In this document: one piece after another, positions 1 to 6,756 of the stretch | Numbering within the stretch: position 1 is the stretch's first letter | Layout of the letters: each line of letters begins with the position of its first letter | NCBI GenBank assembly: GCA_937901285.1 | Contig: CALCHI010000488.1 | Coordinates: 1-6,823, forward strand | Length of the DNA: 6,823 nucleotides | Origin: UBA8437 sp003445035 | GTDB lineage: Bacteria > Planctomycetota > Planctomycetia > Planctomycetales > Planctomycetaceae | Direction: 5' to 3' | Position numbers and translations under genes: made by a program | The notes under the pieces: generated by a model | The model's input: the letters and a program-made list of their open reading frames with translations, nothing else | Databases searched by the model: none | What the model was told of the DNA's origin: nothing

Positions 1-1824
1 CGTCAACAGGTGCGCCCGGTCCACCAATTGCTCTTCGGCCGGCCTGGGGTGGCCGTTTCCAACGTAGTTGCGGAACCCGTCTGCGGTCGGCTCGAGCACG
101 GCGAACGACTCGATATCGGTCTGATCCTGAGACGCGTCGGTCCGCCCCGGCGAGAAGGGAACCTGCACATCGCAACCGGCATTTTTCGCAGCCTGTTCGA
201 CGGCCGCGCAACCACCCAGCACAATCACGTCGGCCAGCGAAACCGCCTTCCCGTCGGACTGGGATCCGTTGAACTCCGACTGAACCTGCTCCAGCGCCTG
301 CAACGCGGTCGCCAGATCAGCCGGGCCGTTGACTTCCCAGTCCTTCTGCGGAGCAAGACGAACTCGCGCCCCGTTTGCCCCGCCTCGTTTGTCGGTGCCA
401 CGGAACGTTGCTGCCGAGGCCCATGCGGTCGAGACCAATTGGGAAATGGACAGCCCTGATTCCAGGATGCTGGCCTTGAGTCCAGCGATGTCCTGATCCC
501 CGACCGGTTCATGGTCCGCATCGGGAACCGGGTCCTGCCACAGCTGAGGCTCGGGAACCAGCGAGCCGAGACAACGGGAAACCGGCCCCATGTCCCGGTG
601 AGTCAGCTTGTACCACGCCCTGGCGAACGCGTCGGCGAATTGCTCGGGATTCTCGTGGAATCGCTTCGAGATCGCCGTGTACTCCGGGTCCGTCCTCAGT
701 GCGAGGTCTGTTGTGAACATCATGGGAGCGTGCTTTTTCGACGGATCGTGGGCATCCGGCACGGTGTCCGCCGCCGACGCATCCGTGGGAGTCCACTGCG
801 TGGCACCGGCAGGACTCTGCACCTGCTCCCACTCGTAACCGAACAGGTTGTCGAAGTAGTTGTTGTCCCACTTCGCCGGCTCGGTCGTCCAGGCACCTTC
901 CAGGCCGCTGCTGATCGTGTCGCCGGCCTTGCCGCTGCCAAAACTGTTCTTCCATCCGAGGCCCTGCTCCTCGATGCTGGCCCCTTCCGGTTCGGCACCG
1001 ACGTGTTCGTCGGCATCGGCGGCACCATGGGCTTTGCCGAACGTGTGTCCACCGGCAATCAGCGCCACGGTCTCCTCGTCATCCATCGCCATTCGGCCGA
1101 ACGTCTCCCGAATGTCATGTGCGGCAGCCGATGGATCCGAATTGCCGTTGGGGCCTTCCGGATTGACGTAGATCAATCCCATCTGAACGGCTCCCAGGGG
1201 ATCCTGGAGATCCCTGTCGCCGGTGTAGCGTTCGTCTCCCAGCCACTCGCTTTCCGGTCCCCAGTAAATGTCCTCTTCCGGCTCCCAGACATCCTCTCGC
1301 CCACCGGCAAAACCCAGTGTCTTAAACCCCATGGATTCGAGGGCACAGTTGCCGGTGAACACCATCAGATCGGCCCAGGAGATCTTGCGGCCATATTTTT
1401 GCTTGACCGGCCACAGCAGCCGACGGGCCTTGTCGAGGTTCACGTTGTCGGGCCAACTGTTCAGGGGCGCAAAGCGAATTGTGCCGGAACTCGCACCGCC
1501 ACGGCCGTCGGCAATGCGGTACGTCCCCGCGCTGTGCCACGCCATCCGAATGAAGAACGGGCCGTAGTGGCCATAATCGGCCGGCCACCAGTCCCGCGAC
1601 GTCGTCATCACCTCCTCGATGTCCTGCTTCAGGGCATCGAGATCAACGCTCTTGAACTCTTCGGCGTAGTTGAACGTCTCGCCCATCGGATCCGACAGGG
1701 TGGAGTTCTGGTGAAGAATCTGGACCTTCAGTTGGTTCGGCCACCAGTCACGATTGGAAAAGGCCCCAGCGGCCGTGTGTCTGTGGGACGCGCTCATCAC
1801 CGGGCACTTGCCTTCAGAATTCAT
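1..1824 (-). CDS. katG: Catalase-peroxidase KatG (HPI), C-terminus cut by window edge
   Basis: Bifunctional haem enzyme that dismutates hydrogen peroxide and also acts as a broad peroxidase; cytoplasmic, as no signal peptide is visible. Reading the minus strand from the ATG at 1824-1822 gives 608 uninterrupted codons to the window edge; family members have about 740 residues, so roughly 130 C-terminal residues are missing. Seen directly: the N-terminal EGKCPVM and NRDWWPNQL blocks; the distal haem motif RMAWHSAGTYR with Arg93, Trp96 and His97; GLIYVNPEGP with Tyr219; RMAMDDEET with Met245; and the proximal motif GGHTFGKAHG with His260, plus Trp312 and Asp373 on the proximal side. Trp96-Tyr219-Met245 match the three residues that form the covalent adduct needed for catalase activity in known KatGs. 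The second, haem-free domain begins around residue 430 and includes STAWASAATFRG, RGGANGARVRL and PFSPGRTDAS. The start is backed by a GGAG five bases upstream. It is divergent from the next gene and unrelated to it in function. Confidence 0.97.
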   Translation of the reverse strand, partial: MNSEGKCPVMSASHRHTAAGAFSNRDWWPNQLKVQILHQNSTLSDPMGETFNYAEEFKSVDLDALKQDIEEVMTTSRDWWPADYGHYGPFFIRMAWHSAGTYRIADGRGGASSGTIRFAPLNSWPDNVNLDKARRLLWPVKQKYGRKISWADLMVFTGNCALESMGFKTLGFAGGREDVWEPEEDIYWGPESEWLGDERYTGDRDLQDPLGAVQMGLIYVNPEGPNGNSDPSAAAHDIRETFGRMAMDDEETVALIAGGHTFGKAHGAADADEHVGAEPEGASIEEQGLGWKNSFGSGKAGDTISSGLEGAWTTEPAKWDNNYFDNLFGYEWEQVQSPAGATQWTPTDASAADTVPDAHDPSKKHAPMMFTTDLALRTDPEYTAISKRFHENPEQFADAFARAWYKLTHRDMGPVSRCLGSLVPEPQLWQDPVPDADHEPVGDQDIAGLKASILESGLSISQLVSTAWASAATFRGTDKRGGANGARVRLAPQKDWEVNGPADLATALQALEQVQSEFNGSQSDGKAVSLADVIVLGGCAAVEQAAKNAGCDVQVPFSPGRTDASQDQTDIESFAVLEPTADGFRNYVGNGHPRPAEEQLVDRAHLLT

Positions 1825-1829
1825 ATTTT

Positions 1830-1833
1830 CTCC
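1830..1833 (-). promoter_or_regulatory. Ribosome binding site of katG
   Basis: On the minus strand GGAG lies five bases before the ATG at 1824. It fixes the start that yields the conserved KatG N-terminus; no other in-frame start nearby has comparable spacing. Confidence 0.7.
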
Positions 1834-1933
1834 AATCGCCTGCGAGAGATTCTTTCGACCGCCGAATTCGACAACAATTGCCCGCGGTAACCGAACCACT
1901 TAGAACGCAAGAAGCCAGTTGGCCCCAAACGTA

Positions 1934-1946
1934 GCCGGGATCCGGC
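1934..1946. repeat. Short inverted repeat in divergent promoter region
   Basis: GCCGG, a three-base spacer GAT, then CCGGC form a perfect 5-bp inverted repeat. It lies 110 bases upstream of the katG start and 136 bases upstream of the propeller gene start, so an operator role is possible. A palindrome this short and GC-rich can arise by chance. Confidence 0.25.
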
Positions 1947-2070
1947 GGACGGGGCAACTATGTCCACGACGGTGTTCGTAGTCAAGACGCCGGGGTATCA
2001 CTTACGGCACGAGAAATCAGCTCTTTGTCCCAGGACAGTGCCCCGGGCGATTGCTGATCATCAAAACCTC

Positions 2071-2075
2071 GAAGG
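2071..2075 (+). promoter_or_regulatory. Ribosome binding site deciding the start at 2083
   Basis: GAAGG sits seven bases before the ATG at 2083. Together with the signal peptide that follows, it favours this start over the upstream in-frame ATG at 1960. Confidence 0.55.
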
Positions 2076-2082
2076 CATCACG

Positions 2083-4425
2083 ATGGAAAAGTCATCGCCG
2101 CGTTCTCACCGGTCACCGGCCGGGATGCTCTCCGACCGCAGGCGTCACGTGTGGCAACTGATGTCATGTTTCCTCGTTGCGCTGGCCGTGTCGGTCTCAT
2201 CCGCCCACGGAAACGAGAAGCCCGCCACAAACAAGCCGCTTCGCTACGACTTCGGCAGCGCATCGGTTACGGCCGCCAAGGACTACGTTCGGGTGGGCAG
2301 CGACAACGTGTACACGAAGGAACGTGGATACGGGCTGGTACCCAGTTCGACAGACAAGGACCGGGGAACGCGTCATCGTAACGTTGCCACCGACAGGCGG
2401 CTCGACACGTTTGTGTTCGATGATGGCGGCACACAATTCCTGCAGGACCTGCCCAACGGCACCTACTACGTTTCCCTGGCAACAGGCGACGCCGCCTATC
2501 CCTCCGAGACAGCCGTCACGCTCAACGGTGTCTCATTGCAATTGACGACCCGCACACAGCGCGGCCAATTCGTGCGCATCAACGGTGCCAAGGTTCGCGT
2601 GACCAACGGCAAACTTCGTGTCGAGATCGGCGGTTGGGGCCAACTGTGCTACCTGGACATCATCCCCGCCAACAGCCCGTCCGCGGTGGGATTGCGGAAC
2701 TCCGAGAAGACCAGGCAACTGGTCACGAAGTTGCAGGCGGCCCCCATCCCCCCACGAAAAACCGACGCCGACAACCAGGGCACGTGGTTGTGTATCGGAC
2801 CATGGCACTTTCCGGAATCTGGAATCTGGATCTACCCGACATTTCCAGCGGACCTGAAAGCGGGTCCCAACGAGATCCGGCATGGCTGGGGCCTGTACCT
2901 GCATTTGCCCGATAAGAACAGTCCCGCCCCCGAGGGCTACTCGGCACGCGTGAACCTGACCGAGGAGACCGGCCGGGGATCATCGCCGGCCCGAAAACGC
3001 ACACTCGTCAAGAATCGCAAAATCGACCTGGTTTTCCGGCGAGTGTTTCTGACACGCCCCGATCACCACCATGCCTTTGAGGCCCTGGTCCCCCTCATCG
3101 AGCCATTCCAGGCTCGCCTGAAACGTTCACCGGATGTGACTTACTCGCTCTCGGTCGACGTCGTGGACGGGAAGGGACAACTCATCAAGTCCCACGCAAT
3201 CCGTTTTGCCAATCGCCCCACCTACCTCCTGTCCAGCATCGATCTGCCGCAGCGAGGACTCGACGTCGGACCGCTCGGGACCCGGGCGAAGGTGAACATC
3301 GGTGACCTGACGGGTAATGGAGAGTGCGATTTTCTGTTCTGCATCAGTGCCGGATACAAGGTGGCCTACGACGCGTCAGGCCGGGTGCTCTGGGAATACC
3401 AACAGCCCCGTGAACCATGGGTCTACAACTCGGTATCCACACGGGTGTTCGACATCGACGGAGACGGGGCGGCCGAGGTGATTTGCCTGCAGGAGGGCCA
3501 ACTGAGAATCCTGGACGGGCGGAACGGAAAAGTCAGACGTTCCACACGATGGCCCGGGGTGACACCACGAACCACTTCAATCGAAGCTCGGATTTTTCTC
3601 GCCAACCTGAGAGGAACCGGTGTCAGGGACATCGTGATCCTCACCGGAACCGGCAACCACCCCAGCGTGTCGATCAGCGCGTTCACCGGCGACCTGAAAC
3701 ACCTGTGGGACGCCAGGGGGTTCTTTGAAGATGGGGGTGTGGGATCGCACTGTCTGAATGTTGCCGACATCGACGACGACGGAAAGGACGAAATCGCGTT
3801 CGGAACAACGATGCTGGACCACGACGGCAAGGTTCTCTGGCGATTGCCCTATACCCCGATGTTCAACCGGGGCGGCGGCGACTCCGATCATGTCGACGAA
3901 GCGGAACTGGGTGACCTGAATGGTGATGGCCGCCTGGAGATCTTTTATGCCAGCGGCACGTTGCTGGACGCCCGCAGCGGCAAGCCCCACCTCACCAGGC
4001 TGCCCGCGGTGACAAATGGACAGTGGGTACGCATCGAGAGCGTCCGGTCCGATCTGCCCGGCAAACAACTGCTGATCGCCAACAAGTGGGCCGCACCCCG
4101 GCTGTTCAACATGGACGGACAACGACTCGACTGGCCCTTCCCCTTTGCCAGCTGGGATCTCCTGGATTGGGACGGTGACGGGAAAACGGAAATCATGGGT
4201 GGCGGGTTGATCTGTGATCGACGTGGTGTGGTCGTGGGTGTCTGCGACCCACACTGGACGATGCCCCAGTATGGGGACATCAGCGGAAATGGCCGTGAAG
4301 AAGCCATCCCCTGGTGCCTGGACGTACATGGTCAGCAGATCCGCGTGTTCAGCTCGGCCCCGCGTCCCCGGCAACGCCGCTCTCCCCTGGCCATCAGGCG
4401 TCGGCACTACAATTTTCGAGATTGA
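2083..4425 (+). CDS. Secreted galactose-binding-like / FG-GAP beta-propeller protein, PL11 rhamnogalacturonan-lyase-like
   Basis: A 780-residue exported protein, probably binding or cleaving a polysaccharide outside the cytoplasm. A basic N-region is followed by a hydrophobic core at about residues 24-42 ending in SSAHG, typical of a Sec signal. Residues 54-195 begin RYDFGS and contain YTKERGYGL, the opening typical of the galactose-binding-like module found at the N-terminus of rhamnogalacturonan acetylesterases. Residues 233-384 are beta-rich and unrecognised. Residues 404-758 form a propeller with Asp-rich, calcium-loop-like motifs starting near 408 (DLTGNGECD), 457 (DIDGDGAAE), 508 (NLRGTGVRD), 562 (DIDDDGKDE), 611 (DLNGDGRLE), 695 (DWDGDGKTE) and 732 (DISGNGREE). 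The 84-residue gap after 611 could hide an eighth, degenerate blade at SDLPGKQLL. This pattern resembles the eight-bladed PL11 lyases, but I cannot place catalytic residues, so it could be a non-catalytic FG-GAP protein. The tail after residue 758 is strikingly Arg-rich. Confidence 0.8.
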   Translation: MEKSSPRSHRSPAGMLSDRRRHVWQLMSCFLVALAVSVSSAHGNEKPATNKPLRYDFGSASVTAAKDYVRVGSDNVYTKERGYGLVPSSTDKDRGTRHRNVATDRRLDTFVFDDGGTQFLQDLPNGTYYVSLATGDAAYPSETAVTLNGVSLQLTTRTQRGQFVRINGAKVRVTNGKLRVEIGGWGQLCYLDIIPANSPSAVGLRNSEKTRQLVTKLQAAPIPPRKTDADNQGTWLCIGPWHFPESGIWIYPTFPADLKAGPNEIRHGWGLYLHLPDKNSPAPEGYSARVNLTEETGRGSSPARKRTLVKNRKIDLVFRRVFLTRPDHHHAFEALVPLIEPFQARLKRSPDVTYSLSVDVVDGKGQLIKSHAIRFANRPTYLLSSIDLPQRGLDVGPLGTRAKVNIGDLTGNGECDFLFCISAGYKVAYDASGRVLWEYQQPREPWVYNSVSTRVFDIDGDGAAEVICLQEGQLRILDGRNGKVRRSTRWPGVTPRTTSIEARIFLANLRGTGVRDIVILTGTGNHPSVSISAFTGDLKHLWDARGFFEDGGVGSHCLNVADIDDDGKDEIAFGTTMLDHDGKVLWRLPYTPMFNRGGGDSDHVDEAELGDLNGDGRLEIFYASGTLLDARSGKPHLTRLPAVTNGQWVRIESVRSDLPGKQLLIANKWAAPRLFNMDGQRLDWPFPFASWDLLDWDGDGKTEIMGGGLICDRRGVVVGVCDPHWTMPQYGDISGNGREEAIPWCLDVHGQQIRVFSSAPRPRQRRSPLAIRRRHYNFRD

Positions 4426-4527
4426 TTCCAGTTGGGAATCATTGTCCCTGATGTCTCTGTTGCCACAGAGTCGAGCGATCCACGTCAAACAAGACGGCAG
4501 ACGGGGCGTCTCTGCACAACTCCATCA

Positions 4528-4556
4528 TTGACATCGGCTGAAGAATTCGTTCGAAC
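4528..4556 (+). promoter_or_regulatory. Candidate sigma-70-type promoter for the phosphoesterase-glycosidase pair
   Basis: A perfect -35 hexamer TTGACA (4528-4533) is followed by a 17-base spacer and TCGAAC (4551-4556), which matches only three of six consensus -10 positions. Transcription would then start near 4563, at the foot of the stem-loop. Planctomycetal promoters often diverge from the consensus, so this is suggestive only. Confidence 0.25.
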
Positions 4557-4562
4557 AAAGTG

Positions 4563-4600
4563 ATCGCTGATGTCGATGTGACCGCCACGTCGCAAGCGAT
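4563..4600 (+). repeat. Two-part stem-loop upstream of the phosphoesterase gene
   Basis: The outer arms ATCGCT (4563-4568) and AGCGAT (4595-4600) are perfectly complementary. Inside them CGATGTG (4574-4580) pairs with CACGTCG (4586-4592), with one G-T wobble and a five-base loop ACCGC. The two helices are joined by an asymmetric internal loop of five and two bases, giving 13 pairs in 38 bases. It ends 36 bases before the start codon. No T-run follows directly, so it looks more like a leader structure or operator than a terminator. Confidence 0.4.
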
Positions 4601-4626
4601 GGCATTCCTGAGTTTTGACAGGTTTC

Positions 4627-4630
4627 GAGG
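4627..4630 (+). promoter_or_regulatory. Ribosome binding site deciding the start at 4637
   Basis: GAGG lies six bases before the ATG at 4637. The alternative ATG at 4682 has no such motif upstream, so the longer N-terminus is preferred. Confidence 0.55.
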
Positions 4631-4636
4631 CGTGAA

Positions 4637-5671
4637 ATGAACCATGCTCCTTCCCGACGAACCGATCCGTTCTCCGCCAGCATGAGTGACCGATGCACCC
4701 GTCGTGATCTCCTCCGCACGGCAGCCGCCGCCTCGGCGGCCATTGCCCTTCCCAAAATGACATCCGCGGCCATCGGCCGACTGGAGAAGCCGGTCCGGAT
4801 CGGACTAATTGCCGATCTGCATCATGACGTCATGCACGATGGCCTAGCGCGGACCGCCGCATTTGTGAAGGCCATGGCGGCTCGCCGACCCGATGCGATC
4901 ATGCAATTAGGAGACTTCGCGTATCCCAACGCGAGCAACAAGAAGGTGATCAACCTGTTCAATGGGGCCCACAAACGTTCGCTTCACGTCATCGGCAATC
5001 ACGACACGGACTCCGGACACACGAAGAAACAATGCCTCGACATCTGGGGGATGCCCCGTCGCTACTATGCCCAGAACATCGATGGGCTATGGCTGCTGGT
5101 CCTTGATGGCAACGATCGCGGATCGCCGACCCACAAGGGCGGCTACCCCTCGTACGTCGGCAAAGAGCAGACGAAGTGGCTCAAGGAACAACTGGCGAGC
5201 CTGGAAGGACCGGTGATCGTTGTTTCACATCAGCCGCTTGCCGGTGCATGGGCCGTCGACAATTCGAAAGAGATTCAGGGCATCCTGGGCGAAGCATCGG
5301 ACAAAGTCCTGCTGGCAATCAATGGGCACTCTCACATCGATGACGTGCTGCGTTACAAGAAGGTCACGTACATGCACGTGAACTCCGCCTCGTATCAATG
5401 GGTCGGCGGTAACCATCTACACGACAGCTACTCCAAGGACATCCATGCCAAGCATCCTTTCATCGCTTACACATGTCCTTACCGCCATTCGCTTTTCGCC
5501 ACGCTAACGGTCAACCCGAAAAGCCTGACGATTCACGTCGAAGGACGAAAGAGCGAGTGGGTGGGCCCATCGCCGGCCGAACTCGGCGCGGACCAGGACC
5601 CCACACTTACCGACGGCGAACAGATTACCGCACGTATCCGAGATCGCCAGGTCAAACGAATCGCAAAATGA
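4637..5671 (+). CDS. Tat-exported calcineurin-like metallophosphoesterase
   Basis: A 344-residue two-metal phosphoesterase expected to hydrolyse a phosphomonoester or phosphodiester outside the cytoplasm; its substrate cannot be read from sequence. The twin-arginine motif TRRDLL at residues 21-26 precedes an Ala-rich hydrophobic stretch (28-46), as in Tat signal peptides. All hallmark metal-site motifs are present and in order: D60-L-H62, GDFAY with Asp93, GNHD with Asn121 and His122, SHQP with His198, and GHSH with His231 and His233. The catalytic core spans about residues 53-235; the remaining hundred residues are a beta-rich C-terminal extension. Automated pipelines often label such proteins as cyclic-AMP phosphodiesterase (Icc/CpdA-like), but nothing here proves that. 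The glycosidase-like gene follows 65 bases downstream on the same strand, suggesting one transcript. The protein could strip phosphate from a glycan or salvage phosphate; that is inference. Confidence 0.9.
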   Translation: MNHAPSRRTDPFSASMSDRCTRRDLLRTAAAASAAIALPKMTSAAIGRLEKPVRIGLIADLHHDVMHDGLARTAAFVKAMAARRPDAIMQLGDFAYPNASNKKVINLFNGAHKRSLHVIGNHDTDSGHTKKQCLDIWGMPRRYYAQNIDGLWLLVLDGNDRGSPTHKGGYPSYVGKEQTKWLKEQLASLEGPVIVVSHQPLAGAWAVDNSKEIQGILGEASDKVLLAINGHSHIDDVLRYKKVTYMHVNSASYQWVGGNHLHDSYSKDIHAKHPFIAYTCPYRHSLFATLTVNPKSLTIHVEGRKSEWVGPSPAELGADQDPTLTDGEQITARIRDRQVKRIAK

Positions 5672-5736
5672 TCGGGGTCATTGGCCACTGGACATTTTGC
5701 CCCCACCGATCTTCCACCTCCCTTGGAAACACCGCG

Positions 5737-6756
5737 ATGATTTCCTCCAGCTCGAGACTCCACCCGGTGAGCATCTGCGTGGTGATTTTGGCCACGCTGT
5801 TATGTGGCACTTGTTTGTTGGCGGCTGAAAAGATCGGTGGCACACTTCGGCCCAACAACCCGAAGTTGGTCAAGCTGCCTATCGCCTGGCCCAACGGAGA
5901 CGAAGCCACGATGGTGGTTTTTGGTGACCGGCTCTTGATGCTGAGCAGTTACCGGAAAATCGGTGGCGGAGAGATGTATCTCAGGGTTCACGATTTGGTC
6001 ACCAGCAACGAGGTTTCCCGCTTCGGACAGGACTTTTCGTTTGCCTGTGGATTCGTCAATGGCAAAGAGCTGAACATGTTTGCGACCAGAACTTCGGAGA
6101 AAGAGTGGACAAAAGATGTTTACCGCTTTCGGACCACGGACCTGAAGACATGGAAGAAGGAAATGGTGCTGCCCCGCATAGGGAAGAAGCACATTCTCAA
6201 CACGTCCGTGTGCAAAGACCCGAAAGGGTACCTGATGGCTTATGAATCAGATGGTCCGACGGGCTGGGAGACGTGGCTGGCTCGGTCAACAGACTTGAGC
6301 AAATGGGACAGAAGCAACGGCTTGAGGTTTGTGGGGGTGGTGTTTGCCAACCCAACGATCCGCCACGTGCCGCCTTATCACTACTTGATGTTTGGAACAC
6401 ATCGAACGGCGTCTCCGATAACGGATTACGAGTATCACCTCGCTTCGACCCGTTACATCACGTGCCTGATGCGATCAAAGGATTTGATCACCTGGGAACT
6501 CAGTCCCACCAAGTACCCGATGCTCGATGCCGCCGTCGGCGAAGGCATCAACAACACCGACGCGGATTTGTTCGAGTACCAGGGCCATGCCTACATCTAT
6601 TACATCACCGGCGATCAGAAGACCTGGGGGGCCGGGAGATTGGCGATGTATGCCGGCACCATGAAAGAGTGTCTCGAGGCGCACTTTCCGGCAAATGTCC
6701 CAATGGTGAGATATGACGCCCGGAAGGCGAAGTTCACCTATCCCAAAAAGAAATGA
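5737..6756 (+). CDS. Secreted five-bladed beta-propeller protein, glycosidase-like (GH43/GH117-type fold)
   Basis: A 339-residue exported protein, probably acting on an oligo- or polysaccharide. From the ATG at 5737 a Sec signal is clear: a short basic N-region, a hydrophobic core at residues 11-29 and a likely cleavage after LLAA (residue 30). Cys23 and Cys26 do not fit a lipobox. The mature part carries recurring blade motifs of the kind seen in five-bladed glycosidases: RTTDLKTW (132-139), RSTDLSKW (183-190) and RSKDLITW (246-253). A striking stretch at 268-298 (GEGINNTDADLFEYQGHAYI onward, ending in TGDQKTWG) is probably at the active-site face. Candidate acidic residues are Asp55, Glu56, Glu169, Asp172, Asp275 and Asp277, but I cannot assign catalytic roles or a firm family. 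The start is supported by GGA nine bases upstream and the signal peptide; the frame remains open upstream to 5473 inside the phosphoesterase gene. It probably shares the phosphoesterase transcript. Confidence 0.78.
   Translation: MISSSSRLHPVSICVVILATLLCGTCLLAAEKIGGTLRPNNPKLVKLPIAWPNGDEATMVVFGDRLLMLSSYRKIGGGEMYLRVHDLVTSNEVSRFGQDFSFACGFVNGKELNMFATRTSEKEWTKDVYRFRTTDLKTWKKEMVLPRIGKKHILNTSVCKDPKGYLMAYESDGPTGWETWLARSTDLSKWDRSNGLRFVGVVFANPTIRHVPPYHYLMFGTHRTASPITDYEYHLASTRYITCLMRSKDLITWELSPTKYPMLDAAVGEGINNTDADLFEYQGHAYIYYITGDQKTWGAGRLAMYAGTMKECLEAHFPANVPMVRYDARKAKFTYPKKK

Larger units (their letters stand above)
1825..2082. other. Divergent intergenic region between katG and the propeller gene
   Basis: This 258-bp stretch separates two genes transcribed away from each other, so it should carry both promoters. 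I see the two ribosome binding sites at its ends and one short GC-rich inverted repeat (1934-1946). I could not find a convincing -35/-10 pair or a recognisable OxyR, PerR or Fur box. The plus-strand frame of the downstream gene stays open back to an ATG at 1960, but that extension looks non-coding. Confidence 0.6.
4426..4636. other. Intergenic gap before the phosphoesterase gene
   Basis: This 211-bp stretch holds no gene I can support. It contains a small hairpin (arms CTCTGT 4455-4460 and ACAGAG 4465-4470), a second (arms AGACG 4499-4503 and CGTCT 4507-4511), a TTGACA hexamer at 4528-4533, an 8-bp palindrome GTTCGAAC at 4549-4556, and a two-part stem-loop at 4563-4600. Neither of the first two hairpins is followed by a T-run, so no intrinsic terminator is claimed for the upstream gene. 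Confidence 0.6.

Noticed and set aside
511..1890. 459-codon open frame on the plus strand, antisense to katG
   Set aside because: It lies almost entirely opposite the strongly conserved katG frame, has no recognisable domain, and is the kind of long antisense frame that GC-rich coding sequence produces.
1960..2082. Upstream ATG at 1960 as the start of the propeller gene
   Set aside because: It would put 41 extra non-hydrophobic residues before a normal signal peptide. The ATG at 2083 has a GAAGG at good spacing.
3577..4488. 303-codon open frame on the minus strand opposite the propeller gene
   Set aside because: The plus strand carries the repeated Asp-rich calcium-loop motifs of a real protein; the minus-strand translation shows no motif or signal and no supported start.
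4455..4511. Two small hairpins as a terminator of the propeller gene
   Set aside because: The stems are only 5-6 bp and neither is followed by a T-run. They are noted in the gap description but do not support an intrinsic terminator.
4615..4620. Second TTGACA hexamer as a -35 box
   Set aside because: It ends only 16 bases before the start codon, so the -10 box and transcript start would fall inside the coding sequence.
5473..5736. Start of the glycosidase-like gene at 5473 inside the phosphoesterase gene
   Set aside because: The extension overlaps the conserved phosphoesterase frame by about 200 bases, is rich in Arg and Pro with no domain, and would bury the signal peptide 90 residues inside the protein.
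5797..5826. Lipoprotein signal at Cys23 or Cys26 of the glycosidase-like protein
   Set aside because: The residues before either cysteine do not match a lipobox with small residues at -1 and an aliphatic residue at -3; the LLAA cleavage site explains the signal better.
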